Source: Amoebidium appalachense (Eukaryota > Ichthyosporea). Taken from it: a DNA stretch of 64,000 nucleotides. The notes under the pieces were generated by a model, which worked only from the letters and a program-made list of their open reading frames with translations, did not search any database and was not told where the DNA came from. The position numbers and the translations under genes are program-made. The DNA is taken from NCBI GenBank assembly GCA_963693365.1, contig CAVNZM010000008.1, positions 9,796,001-9,860,000 of the forward strand, given 5' to 3'. This document shows, piece by piece, positions 1-30,530 of the stretch (the first letter of the stretch is position 1; every line of letters starts with the position of its first letter).

Positions 1-7982
<7,982 letters not shown>

Positions 7983-10900
7983 GCACCGGCTCAACGGCCC
8001 CCCCAAATTCCCAAATTATGCCGCTAACTATAGTGATTTCCGGATAAATACACTGTCCGTCTATCTCACCATCCAAGGCCAAAAAGATAACCTACTAACG
8101 GCTAATGCAAGCAGGTTACGAAGCAAAGAGTTTGTCCGCCGCAACGGTTTTGCCACATAAAGCACCGTGGTGACACGAGGTTCGTGTACGGGGGTTCGTG
8201 GGATATGTGCACGGTTTTGCACTCTCAAATCGGATGCCAGGCCGAACGAGAAACCCAACGTATCATCGGGTGCTCGAATCATCCAGTCAATTCATGAAAA
8301 TAAAAGTCTATTACTCAAAGTACAACTGTGTGCTGACTCAGCCAACAAAACACGGAGTTATGACGGTTGGCTCAATCCGGGCCGCCGTCACGACGATTGG
8401 AGCACCGTGATCCACCTAGGCACTTGCCAGCCTGCGTGCGAAAATTCTGGGATACTGCGGCCGCCTAAGAGGAAAAGACAAAAACCGCCACTCACTCTTC
8501 AAGTAGCCTTCAAGTCACTCTAATGCATGTATTGTTTCGAAATGGAGCGCCGCTGGCACTGGTCAGGACACACTGGTAGTTTCAGCGAACCTTGGGTCTT
8601 GGAGGCTGGAAATAGTGTAGGCTGTGCGGGGCCTGGCTTCTCCCCCTGTGTTTGGGATGGAAAAGAGGGTCAGTACTGTGGAGCTTGTCATCGAGGCTTC
8701 ACAGTGGGTGTGTTGTAAACCGTATGATACTGCCAGTTACAGCAATACAACCGAACTTATGGTTCACATTACCAGCGGAGTTGTATTGCCCAGGTGCTCG
8801 CTATCGTTCATTCTCAACTGCCACAGATTTTATGAACATATAACCGGTCGTAAACACCGACAGTGTGTGCATGATGTATTTCCGCCCACAGCCTGAAGAG
8901 TGAGGAGACTAGGCAGGAAGGGAGTTGCCAGGGAGTGCAGTGCCCCGACTGAGATAGGGGAGTAAGCCAGAGGCCCGGGACCCTTGAAGGAGAGAGTAAC
9001 TGTTGTTGAGCGAAAGGGGACGACACAGCACACAGTCCAAGAGCGGCACTTCAAAGCGATATTTGAAAGCAACACAGAGCACACAGGAGGTGATGTCCTG
9101 CATGCCATTGCTACACGTGTGCATGCCACAAAAATAGCACGGGTGCGATTTCGGAGGCGATCACACAACTTACGGTATGGGTGCAGGCCTGGTGGAGAAG
9201 GGGGGGGGGGGGGGGGGGGGTGGGGTGGGGACATCCCAGTAGACAGAACCAGCCACCGGCACCGTGACCGTGAGTGCCATACGGTCACGGGGCGCGTTTC
9301 AGCCAAGAACTACTACCCCAGTGTGAGGCCCACCAATAGACAGCTGAGCATGCCGCGGCTAGAGACTCAAGAGTCTAAAAGCACGTTAAAACTACACAAT
9401 AATATGGATGCGGTGTTCCGGCGGAGTCATCAATGCGTGCAATGGCAATGTTACAGAACTTCGTGAAAGAAGCTTTTGCCAAAGGATAATAAAAAAATTA
9501 GCACTGCCAACCAATTGAAAGTTCGTAACCTAGAATAGTCTTGAGTTGAAAGATGCATTCTGAATCACTGTTGGGCTAATGTAAAGAACTACCGGGGTAA
9601 CGATAGTATTCGCGGTAGCGGCCTTCGAGAGCCTTGCGGGTCAGATTAGAGTATACTTGTCAATCTCAGCCAGATGATTTGAATCCCTTCCCCAAAACTT
9701 TACGGTCCGGTTTAACTAGCTACAAGCTAAACAGAACCGTTATCATCGGATGTCGACTAGATGGTTTGATCAAGGGTTGGTGTAACTCAAGCTGAAGTGC
9801 TTTTTGTGCTTGGGTGCCACTTGTGACGGGGCAGCTGCCGCAAATTGAATTTACTAGTAACCCCAAAGTTTTTTCAGTATGACACGGACGCTATAGTAGA
9901 GCAGTCACAGACTCTGAAAGTTTTCTGGCACACCGCTCCCCTAATACGACTCGATCACTTCTGTGACAGTGTTACCGCGGTCTGAGTACAACAACCGTCA
10001 CTGTTCTCAAGTGACTCCGTGACGGCCCCTCGAGCTCGTTTAGTACAGAACTAATACTATTAGGAAATCTTTTGAATCTCGTGCAGTCATCATCATTACC
10101 TGAATCTGGAGTGCTTGTAGGAACTCAGTGTGCACTTATCACCGGGAAGTGCTCGTCTGTAAAAAGCACAGGAACCCTTGCTGTCAAACTCTGCAACTCC
10201 GCACACGCTGAGACAGCATAAGGATGACAGTGACTCCTCCAGAGCCTAAAATGATGCAAGACTGAGTTGGTTTCCGGTTCACTTGTCATCCATCTGAGCC
10301 TATCGGATGCTCTGAAATTTCATTGCAAAGGAAAGAGCCAAAGAGAATATCCTGGGAGCACTATGAAAGCCTTGAGTCCTTATTTGCAGTCGCTGCCTCT
10401 CAGGTCACAACAAGGATTCCGACTTAGTTTCTCAGAAATGACACGTCCACTCACGGTTCGACCTTAAGCTTTAAGGTACCTTAAACGGTGCACTTTGTAG
10501 CGATTTCAATGCCGCTGCCGTAAAAGTGACACTGTACATATCATGACGTAAAACGATTACTGCATATATCAGCTCACCAACCTACTTCTCCATGTAGCCA
10601 CATGTATTCACAATGTGATGTCTGTCTGATAATAATGACACCCGGTGACTATTCCTTATGGCCTACGCGTTCGTATCAAAAAAAAAAACTTTGTGACGTC
10701 TGCACGCAGGAAAATTTGGCAACGGGATTATGCCACGGTGCATGCGCCGCACGGGACTCCCACGCCTGCTGATTCCGGGCCCCCCGGGGATGGGCTGGGC
10801 GAAATGGGAGTAGGAATTTCAGACCCTGGGATCAATTATTTTATGGTCATGGCCTGATATTGCCGCATGGGTTTGTTTTTGTTCACTGGCCGGTTTTTTT

Positions 10901-11644
10901 TATTATTTATTTTATTGGTTCAGCGCTCGGCGACAACCGCCCCAAGCCTACATCTCGGTTGTCACTGCAACAGAATGCTACACTCTGCCTGGGTCCCGCC
11001 ATAACAGACAGTACTAACCCAGGGGGCGCACAACCATGCCACAGCATGTCGCAATGTAACTTGAGATCTATCGACTACAGGCTATTGTAGCAACTTCACC
11101 AGGCCAATCACTAGGTATCAATAGCAGTTGACGGCGCATGCGGATCCAGTCACTCACATCCTAGCAACCGTTGGGCCGGCCCAACCGCCGACCCGACCCG
11201 TTGCCGGCTCTAACAGCCCGACGCCACTGGCCGGTGCGTACTAAAGCAACAAAAGTCAGCGTATATTTCGAAGTATACTATCATAACTAGAGAGCGAAAA
11301 ACCTAATACGAAGAATTCATTTCTAATATGCTAGGTTCACTTTTTTGTTTTTTGAATAATCATCTGTAATTTTTGTGGCGGGGCCGCACATTCCGTAATT
11401 ACCAGGAGGCTGTCGGCAGCCGATGTGAAGCGATGTGACCGTTCATCTTGAAAATCAAGTGTATACGTATGCACATATCCTGCATGTAAAGTATACTTAC
11501 GGCAATTATAAAAACAGCTATGAAAACCATTGGCATATTTTTTAGAAAAACATCAGGTTATTATTTGTAATTTTCATGCACACCGACGGTTGTTTATAAT
11601 AATTATGATTCACAGGCCCCCCCTCAGGGGGAAAATTTTGAATT

Positions 11645-11782
11645 TTCTTCTCTGAGATACCTGTGATATCTCGAATGCTCATCATCAGCAAAAGTTCGAA
11701 GCATTCGAGATATCACAGATATCTCAGAGAAGAAGTTGCATTTTTTTCTTGAGATATCTGTGATATCATTCTCGAATGCTCT
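11645..11782. repeat. 35-bp inverted repeat with a third direct copy
   Basis: Arms 11645-11679 and 11700-11734 match at 34 of 35 positions in inverted orientation with a 20-bp loop. The arm begins TTCTTCTCTGAGATA and ends ATCTCGAATGCT. A third, less exact copy follows at about 11747-11782 in the orientation of the first arm. It could be a foldback or MITE remnant; no flanking target duplication is evident. Confidence 0.85.
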
Positions 11783-13413
11783 TCTTTTGCTGAGCATCTC
11801 AATAAAGTCATTATCAAATAATTTGAACTTGCGGCAGCCGTGACTTCCAAGTCTATATTAGATGCGATAGTTAGTGCACAATGTCATGGCAGCGCTCGAA
11901 TGCTATTATGTAATCGAATTTTATGGTCGCCGAATTTTATGGTGCCAGTGGCAGCATAATGCCAAAAATGTAAAACGGCTCAGCTGGCTCTGAATGATTT
12001 TCTAAAGGCTTAGAGTTAGCGTTATCAGTAAACCGTGGGGTATATATATTGAACCATACTAATATGGATATTTGTTTCACATGTAATTACGTGGAATACT
12101 GTCAACTACAACTATGTATATTAAATAGTTTTAGCCTTTTGTAAATGTACGTCTACGGGGATTGGAGAAAGTGGGATGTCCGGCCGATCGTCGGGACGTG
12201 ACCCAAAAATAGAAGTCAAAGGGAAAAGGGGGGGGATTTATTTTCTTTACATTAGATTATAGTATAGGTTACCAGCCACAAGTTTGGGCCCTAGATTATG
12301 GGTCGGTAATGGCACACGTTATCATAGAGACATCACATACGTTCGGTTTGCAGGCTCACTCGCAAGTTCACTGTGCGTGCTGCCATTTTGCCAAAGCCGG
12401 AATTCGAATATTTATCTGCCGGATCCAATGGCCGGATTTAAAATTAGAATGAAACAGCAAATTCCCCGACATCAATTTGATTGTGCATCAAACGGGATGC
12501 GACCAACGGCGCTTGTAACATACACGGATTTATACAGATCAGTATACATCAGGTTGCCATTGAAAAATCATCCCAGTACCAGCAGTGGAACTGGCGTTTT
12601 TCCTTAGTGCACCCCTCCATCTGGAATTTGTCGATCGTCGAGTCGACCCGGCAGGGGCATATTGATGGCAACGCAATTGGTATTCCCGAATCCCGATATT
12701 ACGGTATACGGAATGTGACTCTTCCCCCATCGTGTACTGAAAGCCTAAAGAGGGATTAGGGAGGAAACCGGGTTTCGATGCTTTTGGCCATATAAAAAAG
12801 TCTATGATCCATAATACAGGTGTAAATGTACATTGTGAACCTTGGTCTCCTCACTGTAATAGATATAGCTTATCGTGCCATAGACTCAGAGTCACTTATG
12901 TCATATGCATGTCATATCACGCTGAATGGGAATCAGGGTTTGAATTGAAAAAGCGCACGCGGCGACATGCAGATAATATCAAATTACCCAGAAATTCTCC
13001 GATTGGCTACATATGTCGCATGGCACGTCCCATGTCGGTCTCCACAACACGTGAGCATGTTCGTATGCGAGCCGCTGTTCAATGCTTTCCCAAATTCCCG
13101 GGGGGTTTTTTTTAAACTGGGCCAAGCTACTGTAGCCATCAAGTTGACCGTGAGGCTCTCGGACGCGGCCACAGCCGCTGGGTTGAAAGTTTTTAGGACT
13201 AGGAAGAATTTAACTCACGATCTTCTAACAAGCAGCTCAGTGTAATTCTAACGAGGCAGCCAGCACCAACATAGTACAGTGGCACTAAGTGGCACGTGCG
13301 CCACGACCCGGCCGCGGGAGACCTAGAGAGAGTCGGAGGCCCGGAGGCTCCAAGCGCCTCACGCAAGGTCACTAAAGTGGAGAAGGACGAGAGAGACTCT
13401 GGAGGGGGAGAAA

Positions 13414-13863
<450 letters not shown>

Positions 13864-14079
13864 GTCCGACCCCTTAGGCTCCGGGGCCCCTTCCGCACGT
13901 CACGAGTTCTCAAGGCATCAATGTCATGGCATGGCATGCCAAGGCTTCCCTACCTTTAAGCTGTCTCCCAGCTCACGGTGGCAGTGGGCCTGGTCGCCGC
14001 GGAGAGTCACTGTGACCCTCAGAGTTCTCTCTAAGACTTTCCGCTCGTTTCATTTCAGACTGACTCTCAAAAAAGCCTC

Positions 14080-14102
14080 TCTTGTCACTCTCTCTCTCTC
14101 TC

Positions 14103-14133
<31 letters not shown>

Positions 14134-14362
14134 ACCTCTCTCTCTCTCTCTCGCTCTCCCCTATCTCTCTCTCTCTCTCTCTCTCCCTCCCTCTCCCCCC
14201 CTCTCTCTCTCGCTCTTTCTCTCAGTCTCCCCTCCCAGGGCCTCCGGCCTCAACAACCGGCCCTTACACTTAGTAATGTCAGGGTCAGTGACTCACTGTG
14301 ACGGTTCAGTAGAGCCTCTACATATCCCCCCTCCTCCCTCCCTCCCTCCCTCCCTCCCCCCC

Positions 14363-14393
<31 letters not shown>

Positions 14394-14647
14394 AACCACA
14401 ACCCCGGGCCACTCTCTCGAGTCTCTTTCTCCAAGACTTTCCCTCTTCCCTTTCAGTTTCTCACGGTCTTTCTCTGTCAGATCTCTGGCTCCCTCCCTCC
14501 CTCTCCCTCTCCCTCTCTGTCTCCCTCCCTCCCTCCCTCTCTCTCTCTTTCCCTGGCTCTCTCGCTCGCTCTCTCTCACTCTCTCTCTCACACACACACA
14601 GAGAGAGAGATAGAGATAGTTCTCCTCCGGTCTCTCAGCCTCTCCGG

Positions 14648-14727
<80 letters not shown>

Positions 14728-14729
14728 GT

Positions 14730-14801
<72 letters not shown>

Positions 14802-15084
14802 ACTCAGGCTCTCTCTCTCTCTCTCTCAGTCTCTCTCTCTCTGAGTCTCTCTCTCCCTCTCCCTCTCCCTCTCTCTCTCTCTCCCCGACTCTCTCTCGCT
14901 CTCTCTCTCTAATATTAGTCTCGTCTCTCTCTCTCTCTCTCTCTCTACCTCTCCCCCCCCTCTCCCTCTCTCTCTCTTTCTCTCTCTCTCCCCGAGTCTC
15001 TCTCTCTCTCTCTCTCTCAGCCTCTCTCTCTCTCTCTCAGGCCCTCTCTCCGAGGGTCTCAGGCTCTCTCTCTCTCTCTCTCTT

Positions 15085-15180
<96 letters not shown>

Positions 15181-15215
15181 CTCTCTCTCTTCCCCCCCCC
15201 CCCCCCCCCCCCCTG
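14080..15215. repeat. Compound (CT)n / poly-C pyrimidine tract
   Basis: Over 1 kb consists almost entirely of C and T on the plus strand: CT arrays (longest about 14650-14723 and 15090-15178) interspersed with C runs near 14105, 14358, 14767 and 15192. The long apparent Ser/Leu/Pro frame across it is not a gene. Confidence 0.95.
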
Positions 15216-15632
15216 GCGGCCGATTCTCTCAGCCTGCCTGTTTCTCCCCGGGCCGGCCCTTAGGCTCTCCTTGCAGAATCCGTGCAACGGCCATTGTGCA
15301 GCACCGTGTTATCGCCGGGATACGCGTACTGGCATGTGCGTGGCTTGGCAATCTCATGTGTTTAGCCTTTAACGCACTGTCATTCGAGTCGTTCACTGCA
15401 GTGCAAAGCACCCCGGGCTAATAGCCTACAGTATCATTCTGAAGGCGACCCAGGCGCCACGGCCGGACTCGGCGGACTGGCCAGAAAAGCCCGCCATTTG
15501 CCATAAATGGGCATATGTGAACCAATCAGGAGAGGCCCAGTACTATATAGTTATTCAAAGACTTTTGGAATTCAATTGCGAACTGGTGTATAGGGCCGCC
15601 CAGCTACCTTCGGGTGTTTCTAGATGGCCGTG

Positions 15633-15742
15633 CTTCGAACTGAGGTAGCTCTTATTTGCATGTAGGAAACCCAGGTAGTCTTTCAGCTACCTTCGAACTG
15701 AGGTAGCTCTTATTTGCATGTAGGAAACCCAGGTAGTCTTTT
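15633..15742. repeat. 58-bp tandem duplication
   Basis: Two near-identical units begin CTTCGAACTGAGGTAGCTCT at 15633 and 15691 and share TTATTTGCATGTAGGAAACC. The junction forms a small palindrome of AGCTACCT and AGGTAGCT. It lies about 210 bp upstream of the ICE2-like start codon. A related GAGGTAGCTCTTATTT block occurs at about 53368. Confidence 0.85.
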
Positions 15743-15953
15743 AATCTCAGTCGAACCTATTCTTTCTTCTCTTGGCCCTGCCCCAGCTTGGAATCCGCAA
15801 GTCCACCGTAGGCTATCTCAGTGACAATCCCCGGCGTATTCGGCCAAAAAGCTTCACATTCTCATCCACATCCCATCTTGAACCGTCACCGTGACATCTT
15901 TAGCGCGGCCCGGCACGGTCCTTCTCGAAGCCAGCAAATAGACAATCGCCAAC

Positions 15954-25939
<9,986 letters not shown>

Positions 25940-26075
25940 CGCGGGTCCCCGGATGCAGGAGACAGAGTGAGGGCGAACAAAAACAAACAATATAGGTGAT
26001 TATGGAATGGCATGGAAATTGAGACCACACATGTGCAGAGGGAACGGGTGTTTTTGTTTTGTTTTTTCTTTCTTT
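25940..26075 (+). repeat. 135-bp direct repeat, copy A
   Basis: Begins CGCGGGTCCCCGGATGCAGG, continues through GACAGAGTGAGGGCGAACAA and GAGACCACACATGTGCAGAG, and ends TTTTGTTTTTTCTTTCTTT before a C run. Copies B and C are nearly identical. There is no coding potential. Confidence 0.95.
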
Positions 26076-26120
26076 CCCCCCCCCCCCCCCCCCCCCCCCC
26101 ATCCCCCCCCCTCCCCCCCC

Positions 26121-26255
26121 CGCGGGTCCCCTGATGCAGGAGACAGAGTGAGGGCGAACAAAAACAAACAACATAGGTGATTATGGAATGGTATGGAAAT
26201 TGAGACCACACATGTGCAGAGGGAACGGGTGTTTTTGTTTTGTTTTTTCTTTCTT
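26121..26255 (+). repeat. 135-bp direct repeat, copy B
   Basis: Same unit as copy A with only a few substitutions (ATAGGTGATTATGGAATGG retained). It is bounded on both sides by C runs, and the polymerase fragment follows directly. Confidence 0.95.
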
Positions 26256-26323
26256 CCCCCCCCCCCCCCCCCGAAGTTACGGTATGTACTGCTTGAGAAA
26301 GTAGTATCGCAGAGAATGGCAGA

Positions 26324-26801
26324 GTGCGACTAACACAATGGTCCACTATAAACTTCGCTATATGCGGGAACCTCCTTAGAACCCACGGGACTAGACAGGG
26401 ATTTTCTTTTGTCAGTAAAACAACGTTGGTATTGGGAAATCCGCAGGAAACTAATTTAGATAAAATATCTATTAGTAGAATCCTCAGAGACTACATGCGA
26501 AACAATCTGTTATACGTGCAGATTGGAGATATAGTCCGCTCTTTATATCTTTTACCAAAAGCTCTTACAACACTGGCCAGCTCGTTTGAATGTGAGGTAC
26601 AAAAAGGATCTTTCCCACATGAATTATTTCAAAGCTCCAAAGTACATGACTTCAATTTTATAGGCGAATGACCAGCATATGAATATTATACAGATATAAC
26701 ACAAGAAGATTATAATAATATGAAACAGGATGTATGGAATTGTAAAGAAGAAACGTTGAAATATTTAGAAGGTGATTTAATATCGCTCTATCAAGTAATT
26801 G

Positions 26802-26802
<1 letters not shown>
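26324..26802 (+). pseudogene. Fragment of organelle-plasmid-type family B DNA polymerase
   Basis: The frame 26324-26671 is open, meets TGA at 26669-26671, and continues in the same frame to a C run at 26803. Visible motifs typical of the protein-primed or plasmid/viral type B polymerase exonuclease region are SLYLLPKALTTLASSFE, KGSFPHELF, then after the TGA PAYEYYTDITQEDYNNM and WNCKEETLKYLEGDLISLY. The piece is more AT-rich than its surroundings. Only about 150 codons remain, with no palm motifs. Reading the TGA as Trp (mitochondrial code) would keep the frame open, which suggests a mitochondrial linear-plasmid origin. A Maverick-type or viral polymerase is the alternative. Non-functional here. 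Confidence 0.75.
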
Positions 26803-26834
<32 letters not shown>

Positions 26835-26836
<2 letters not shown>

Positions 26837-26970
26837 CGGGTCCCCTGATGCAGAAGACAGAGTGAGGGCGAACAAAAACAAACAACATAGGTGATTATGG
26901 AATGGCATGCAAATTGAGACCACACATGTGCAGAGGGAACGGGCGTTTTTGTTTTGTTTTTTCTTTCTTC
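26835..26970 (+). repeat. 135-bp direct repeat, copy C
   Basis: Third copy of the unit, again starting CGCGGGTCCCCTGATGCAG immediately after a C run and ending in a C run. Copies B and C bracket the polymerase fragment. Confidence 0.95.
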
Positions 26971-27820
26971 CCCCCCCCCCCCCCTCGCTCTCTCTCTCTT
27001 TTGGTTATGGTTATGGTGGTGTTGGTGGTGGTTGGGGGAGGGGGGAGGGGGGAGGGGGGGGGGGGGAGGGTTAATGTCGGGGAGAACAGGATCGTCACCA
27101 GACATTATTACATATACTAGAGCTGATTGAAATTCCGCTAAATGTTACACCACCTCACATCTGAGATGAGGGAGATGAGGTGGTTTTATAGCACATGAAG
27201 TAAACTGTATATAATGGCTAGGTTAGCCATATATATTTATAACGTGACTCGAGATCTCGACTATTTTTTAAGTTAGAATCGACCAATGCCATTCCTTGCT
27301 AAAATCACTCTAACCACTGGGCAGGGATGCACTCTAACTCACTAACTTACCGACTCTGTAGCTACAAACCTAAATCTATCACAAAAACCGACTCATTACC
27401 CTTCTATCGCGGCAAAACATTTTCGAATTCACTAATATCATGAAAGTTTCACCCCCAACCAATACCACATCAAGAAGCCATATGTAGCTCGATGTGAAGT
27501 CAACGTAACTAATAATTTATGCCTGTTGTGTACGCATTCCCAAATACCCTATCGCAGACTCCGAGTCCCAGTATGTCTTTTAGGTAATATTCCCAAGGGT
27601 TAGGCCCAGTCGCCATCTACCACCTTTAACCAAAGCCTTAACAGATTGTTTCAAAAATCCCATCGTCTCTCAGTGTTTGGCCAACACAATCTTTCTTAAC
27701 CAACCCCTAATTTTCACTGCCCCTCAAAACCTCCCTGTTACCAGCACACACAGAAACATCACACATATCATAGTCACTGAGTAACCCTGGCTTTCCTCAC
27801 ATTTTCACCGGATATCTCCC
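26971..27820. other. Spacer downstream of kinase gene
   Basis: Contains a GT-rich and G-rich tract (27010-27070), a small inverted repeat with CCACCTCA and TGAGGTGG arms near 27150-27183, and otherwise ordinary sequence with frequent stops. No gene seen. Confidence 0.6.
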
Positions 27821-30030
27821 TTACGCCGCAGATCGCACAAAACTAAACAGTTTCTTAATCGACTGTCTCCTCTCATGTCCCTTCTCCGGTGAGTGGCTCG
27901 GGGGGGACCCCATCCCAGCGTGCAGCCCGGATCCGTAGCCTCCCGCTATCCTCTGCTGATATTCCGGTGAATTTGTTTTCAAAATATAGTAAATGGCGAC
28001 CACGTGGTCACCGACCGACGCCACCGACGTGTCCGATGTCGACCTTAAACTCAGTCTTATGTCGTCATGACTGAACCCAAACGACTTAAGCTGCCTCACG
28101 GCATCATCCGAATCGATCAGCGACGGATCGGCCAATCCCGTGGGGTCCGGCGACGCCGCCACCGCAATTGTGCGATGTGATTGGGTGGGCCGGATAAAAC
28201 TAGATCGCAACCTCTGGGGGAGGGTGGCCCAAGACCACTGGGGCCGGTCTAGCATCATCCACGGGTGGTGAAGGATCTCGTTTAAGGTAGGGCGGAGGTT
28301 GGGCTCGAATTGGAAGATTTGAGATAGGAGGCTGGCTGCTTCGTTGGTTAAGGCGGGAGGAGGGACATAGTGGTGCCATGTGCGTTGGTAACGTTTCACC
28401 TCAAAGGGGAGAACGGCTGCGGGAAAGAGGGGAGGGTAAGAAAGCTGCAAACTCTTGATTGGATATGGAACACGGTGCAGGACATAAGAGGATGTGCACA
28501 AAAGCGCGAAGAAGAAGGATGAAATCTATAGTGTATGACGCTTGTAGTGGTTTCTAGCAGGTGTGGGTATGCACTTGGGTGCGTGAGCGTGTGGTGTTTA
28601 CTGCCTGCATCTACTTAACGTGCAAGACAAACCATCATCCACGTCTCTACATCTCAACAATGGGCAGACTAACGGACAAAGACCCCCCTCTCCCCCCCCC
28701 CCCCCTCCCCCTCCCTTTCCCCCCCATATCTCCTGCGCAACGAAATAGATACCTCTGCCCATGCCCAAAAAAGGACTCGATGCAAGGTTGCTACGGCAAG
28801 CCCCCCCCCCCCCCCCCCCCCCACCCCTCTTCCCCCCTCCCCCCACCTCACGTCCCCACCTACAAGCATATTCGGTATTCCACTGTCACCCGATTTCTCC
28901 ATCCCACCCTCTTTACACTATTTCGTCTCATCTTCGACTACCCCTCTGCACGTCCTTTCCATACCCCTCCTCCTCCCTCCCTCTCTATATCCTAACAGAA
29001 CCTCTTCTCCCCCTGGGCCCCCTCTTCTTTCCTTTGCCCCCTTCCCCCTTCCCCCCCCCCCCCCCCCCCCCCCCCCGTCCCCTTCCCCCCCCCTCCCCTC
29101 CCCCCCTCCCTCCCCCCCCCCCCCCCCCCCTCCTCGTCCCTGGATATTGTTCCACGTATTGAGTGTGTTCATACGCATAAAAGTAACCAAAAGAAAAAAA
29201 TGGGATCCCCCCCATTCAGCGACCCATATTGCACGAAAAATTGCATGAAAAATGGCTCGTCCGTTGAACTCGACACTCTTCTTCTGCACCAACACACCTG
29301 GCAACTATACACGTGCTTGAGTGCAACCCAAAGAGAAATTGAACTCACTGCCCACACGAGGTCGGCCACTATTCTTACCCGCCAGCATGGAATGCAGAAC
29401 AGCGCCCAGCGCCCACACCTCCGCAGGAGGGCCCAGGTATCCATTCCCGTTGTGCACATCGTACACCTCAGGGGCAGCAAACACCGCAGACCCAGTAGGT
29501 GACCACAAGGCCTCTGTCGCTGCATGACCAACAACAATAGAGAGCCCAAAATCGCACAGCTTCACGTTACCGCCAGCGTCGATAAGGACATTGGCGTTTT
29601 TAATGTCGCGCGAAATCACGTTTTTTTCGTGGCAAAACTGAACCGCCTGGACCAGCTGCCTGAACCAACGGCGTGCTGTGGGCTCATCCACAGGACCGTT
29701 ATTGACGAGGTAGATGTGCAAATTGCTGCCGTTACAATATTCCATCACAATGTACATGTAGTTTTCATCTTCAAACACCTCGTACACGTGTATAACGTGG
29801 GGATGGCCTCTGACCAAGCGAAGAGACGCGATTTCGTTTTCGAGTGTTGTCCTTTCCATTGTGAGTGATTTGTTAACGATTTTAACAGCAACCTCCGCCC
29901 CCGTGAGTTTGTGTGTTGCCACATGGACGGCGGAGAAACAGCCCTGCCCTATCTGTGCGCCGAGTATGTAGTTATTGATGCCAGCAGTATTTAGTTGGCA
30001 CTTCAGACAGTGTACGTTAGTCCCACACAT
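27821..30030 (-). CDS. CAMK/AMPK-related Ser/Thr protein kinase with UBA-like region
   Basis: Two exons, 30030-29379 and 28416-27821, give 415 aa. Phase is consistent across the junction (GCGG/GTAAGA to CCCGCAG/CC). Exon 1 carries the N-lobe and most of the C-lobe: glycine loop IGQGCFSAV, catalytic Lys in AVKIV (residue 50), ISRDIKNANVL with Asp142, CDFGLS (160-162 DFG), AAPEVY and EVWALGAVLHSML. Exon 2 opens at LPFEV and includes NLRPTLNEILHHPWM, the usual end of a CAMK-type kinase domain. A region near residues 315-365 (AVRQLKSFGFSHDDIRLSL) looks like the UBA-type autoinhibitory domain of AMPK-related kinases. The tail ends basic (KKLFSFVRSAA). The usual HRD is SRD, while catalytic Asp, Lys and DFG are intact, so activity is expected. 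The single 962-bp intron is filled with poly-C/poly-G tracts. Exact subfamily (SNRK, MARK or SNF1-like) is not settled. Confidence 0.93.
28560..29150. repeat. Poly-C tracts in the kinase intron
   Basis: C runs at about 28692, 28801, 29056 and 29113, antisense to the gene, fill the single intron. Pro-rich frames on the plus strand are artefacts. Confidence 0.9.
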
Positions 30031-30496
30031 TTTTGGTTTTTGGATGTACGCAAAGGCACCGGAAGAAAATATAGTAAATGTGTTTCTGGAAGAACAATAG
30101 GGTTAAGAAAAACGTTAACCTGTGTTTGTCGTCCCTCGTAACTGGTTAGCTAGCCAAAGTGCGAGCAGCCTTTGTTTTTAACAGGTAGTAACTAAGGGTG
30201 TTTGTGTGTACAGTGACCAGCCCTTCGTATTCGGCAGGTCAAACTGAACGTTAACACGTGAAGAACTGAACGCATTCAAAAATATATTAGTCGAAATGTA
30301 ACTGGTTTGCCTCAAAGTGGTGTGGTGTTGTTGTGTGCCTACGCCATGCCCGGAAAAACTGTACAAAGAAATCGTCCGAGCGTGGTAAATACACTCAAAA
30401 GTCCCCCTTCTACCCGCTACGCTCTAGGCAAGAAGTGAATGGGGTGAGTTGGCTTGTTCGAGTGTAAAGCCACCCCTAGATCTGGGACCGTTTCTC

Positions 30497-30505
30497 CTTT
30501 ATATA
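30497..30505 (-). promoter_or_regulatory. Candidate TATA box for the kinase gene
   Basis: On the minus strand this reads TATATAAAG within GGCAGTATATAAAGGAG. It is about 470 bp upstream of the kinase ATG, with CCAAT-type motifs further upstream near 30540-30600. Whether transcription starts just downstream, with a long leader, is inference. Confidence 0.4.
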
Positions 30506-30530
30506 CTGCCCGGAGTGTGTATGGAATCTG

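Noticed and set aside
8830-9306. 158-codon minus-strand frame with a poly-Pro stretch
   Set aside because: Crosses a G run and shows no family motif or splice context.
13931-15421. Long plus-strand frame (about 496 codons), Ser/Leu/Pro rich
   Set aside because: It is translation of CT and C arrays; composition and absence of any domain show it is not a gene.
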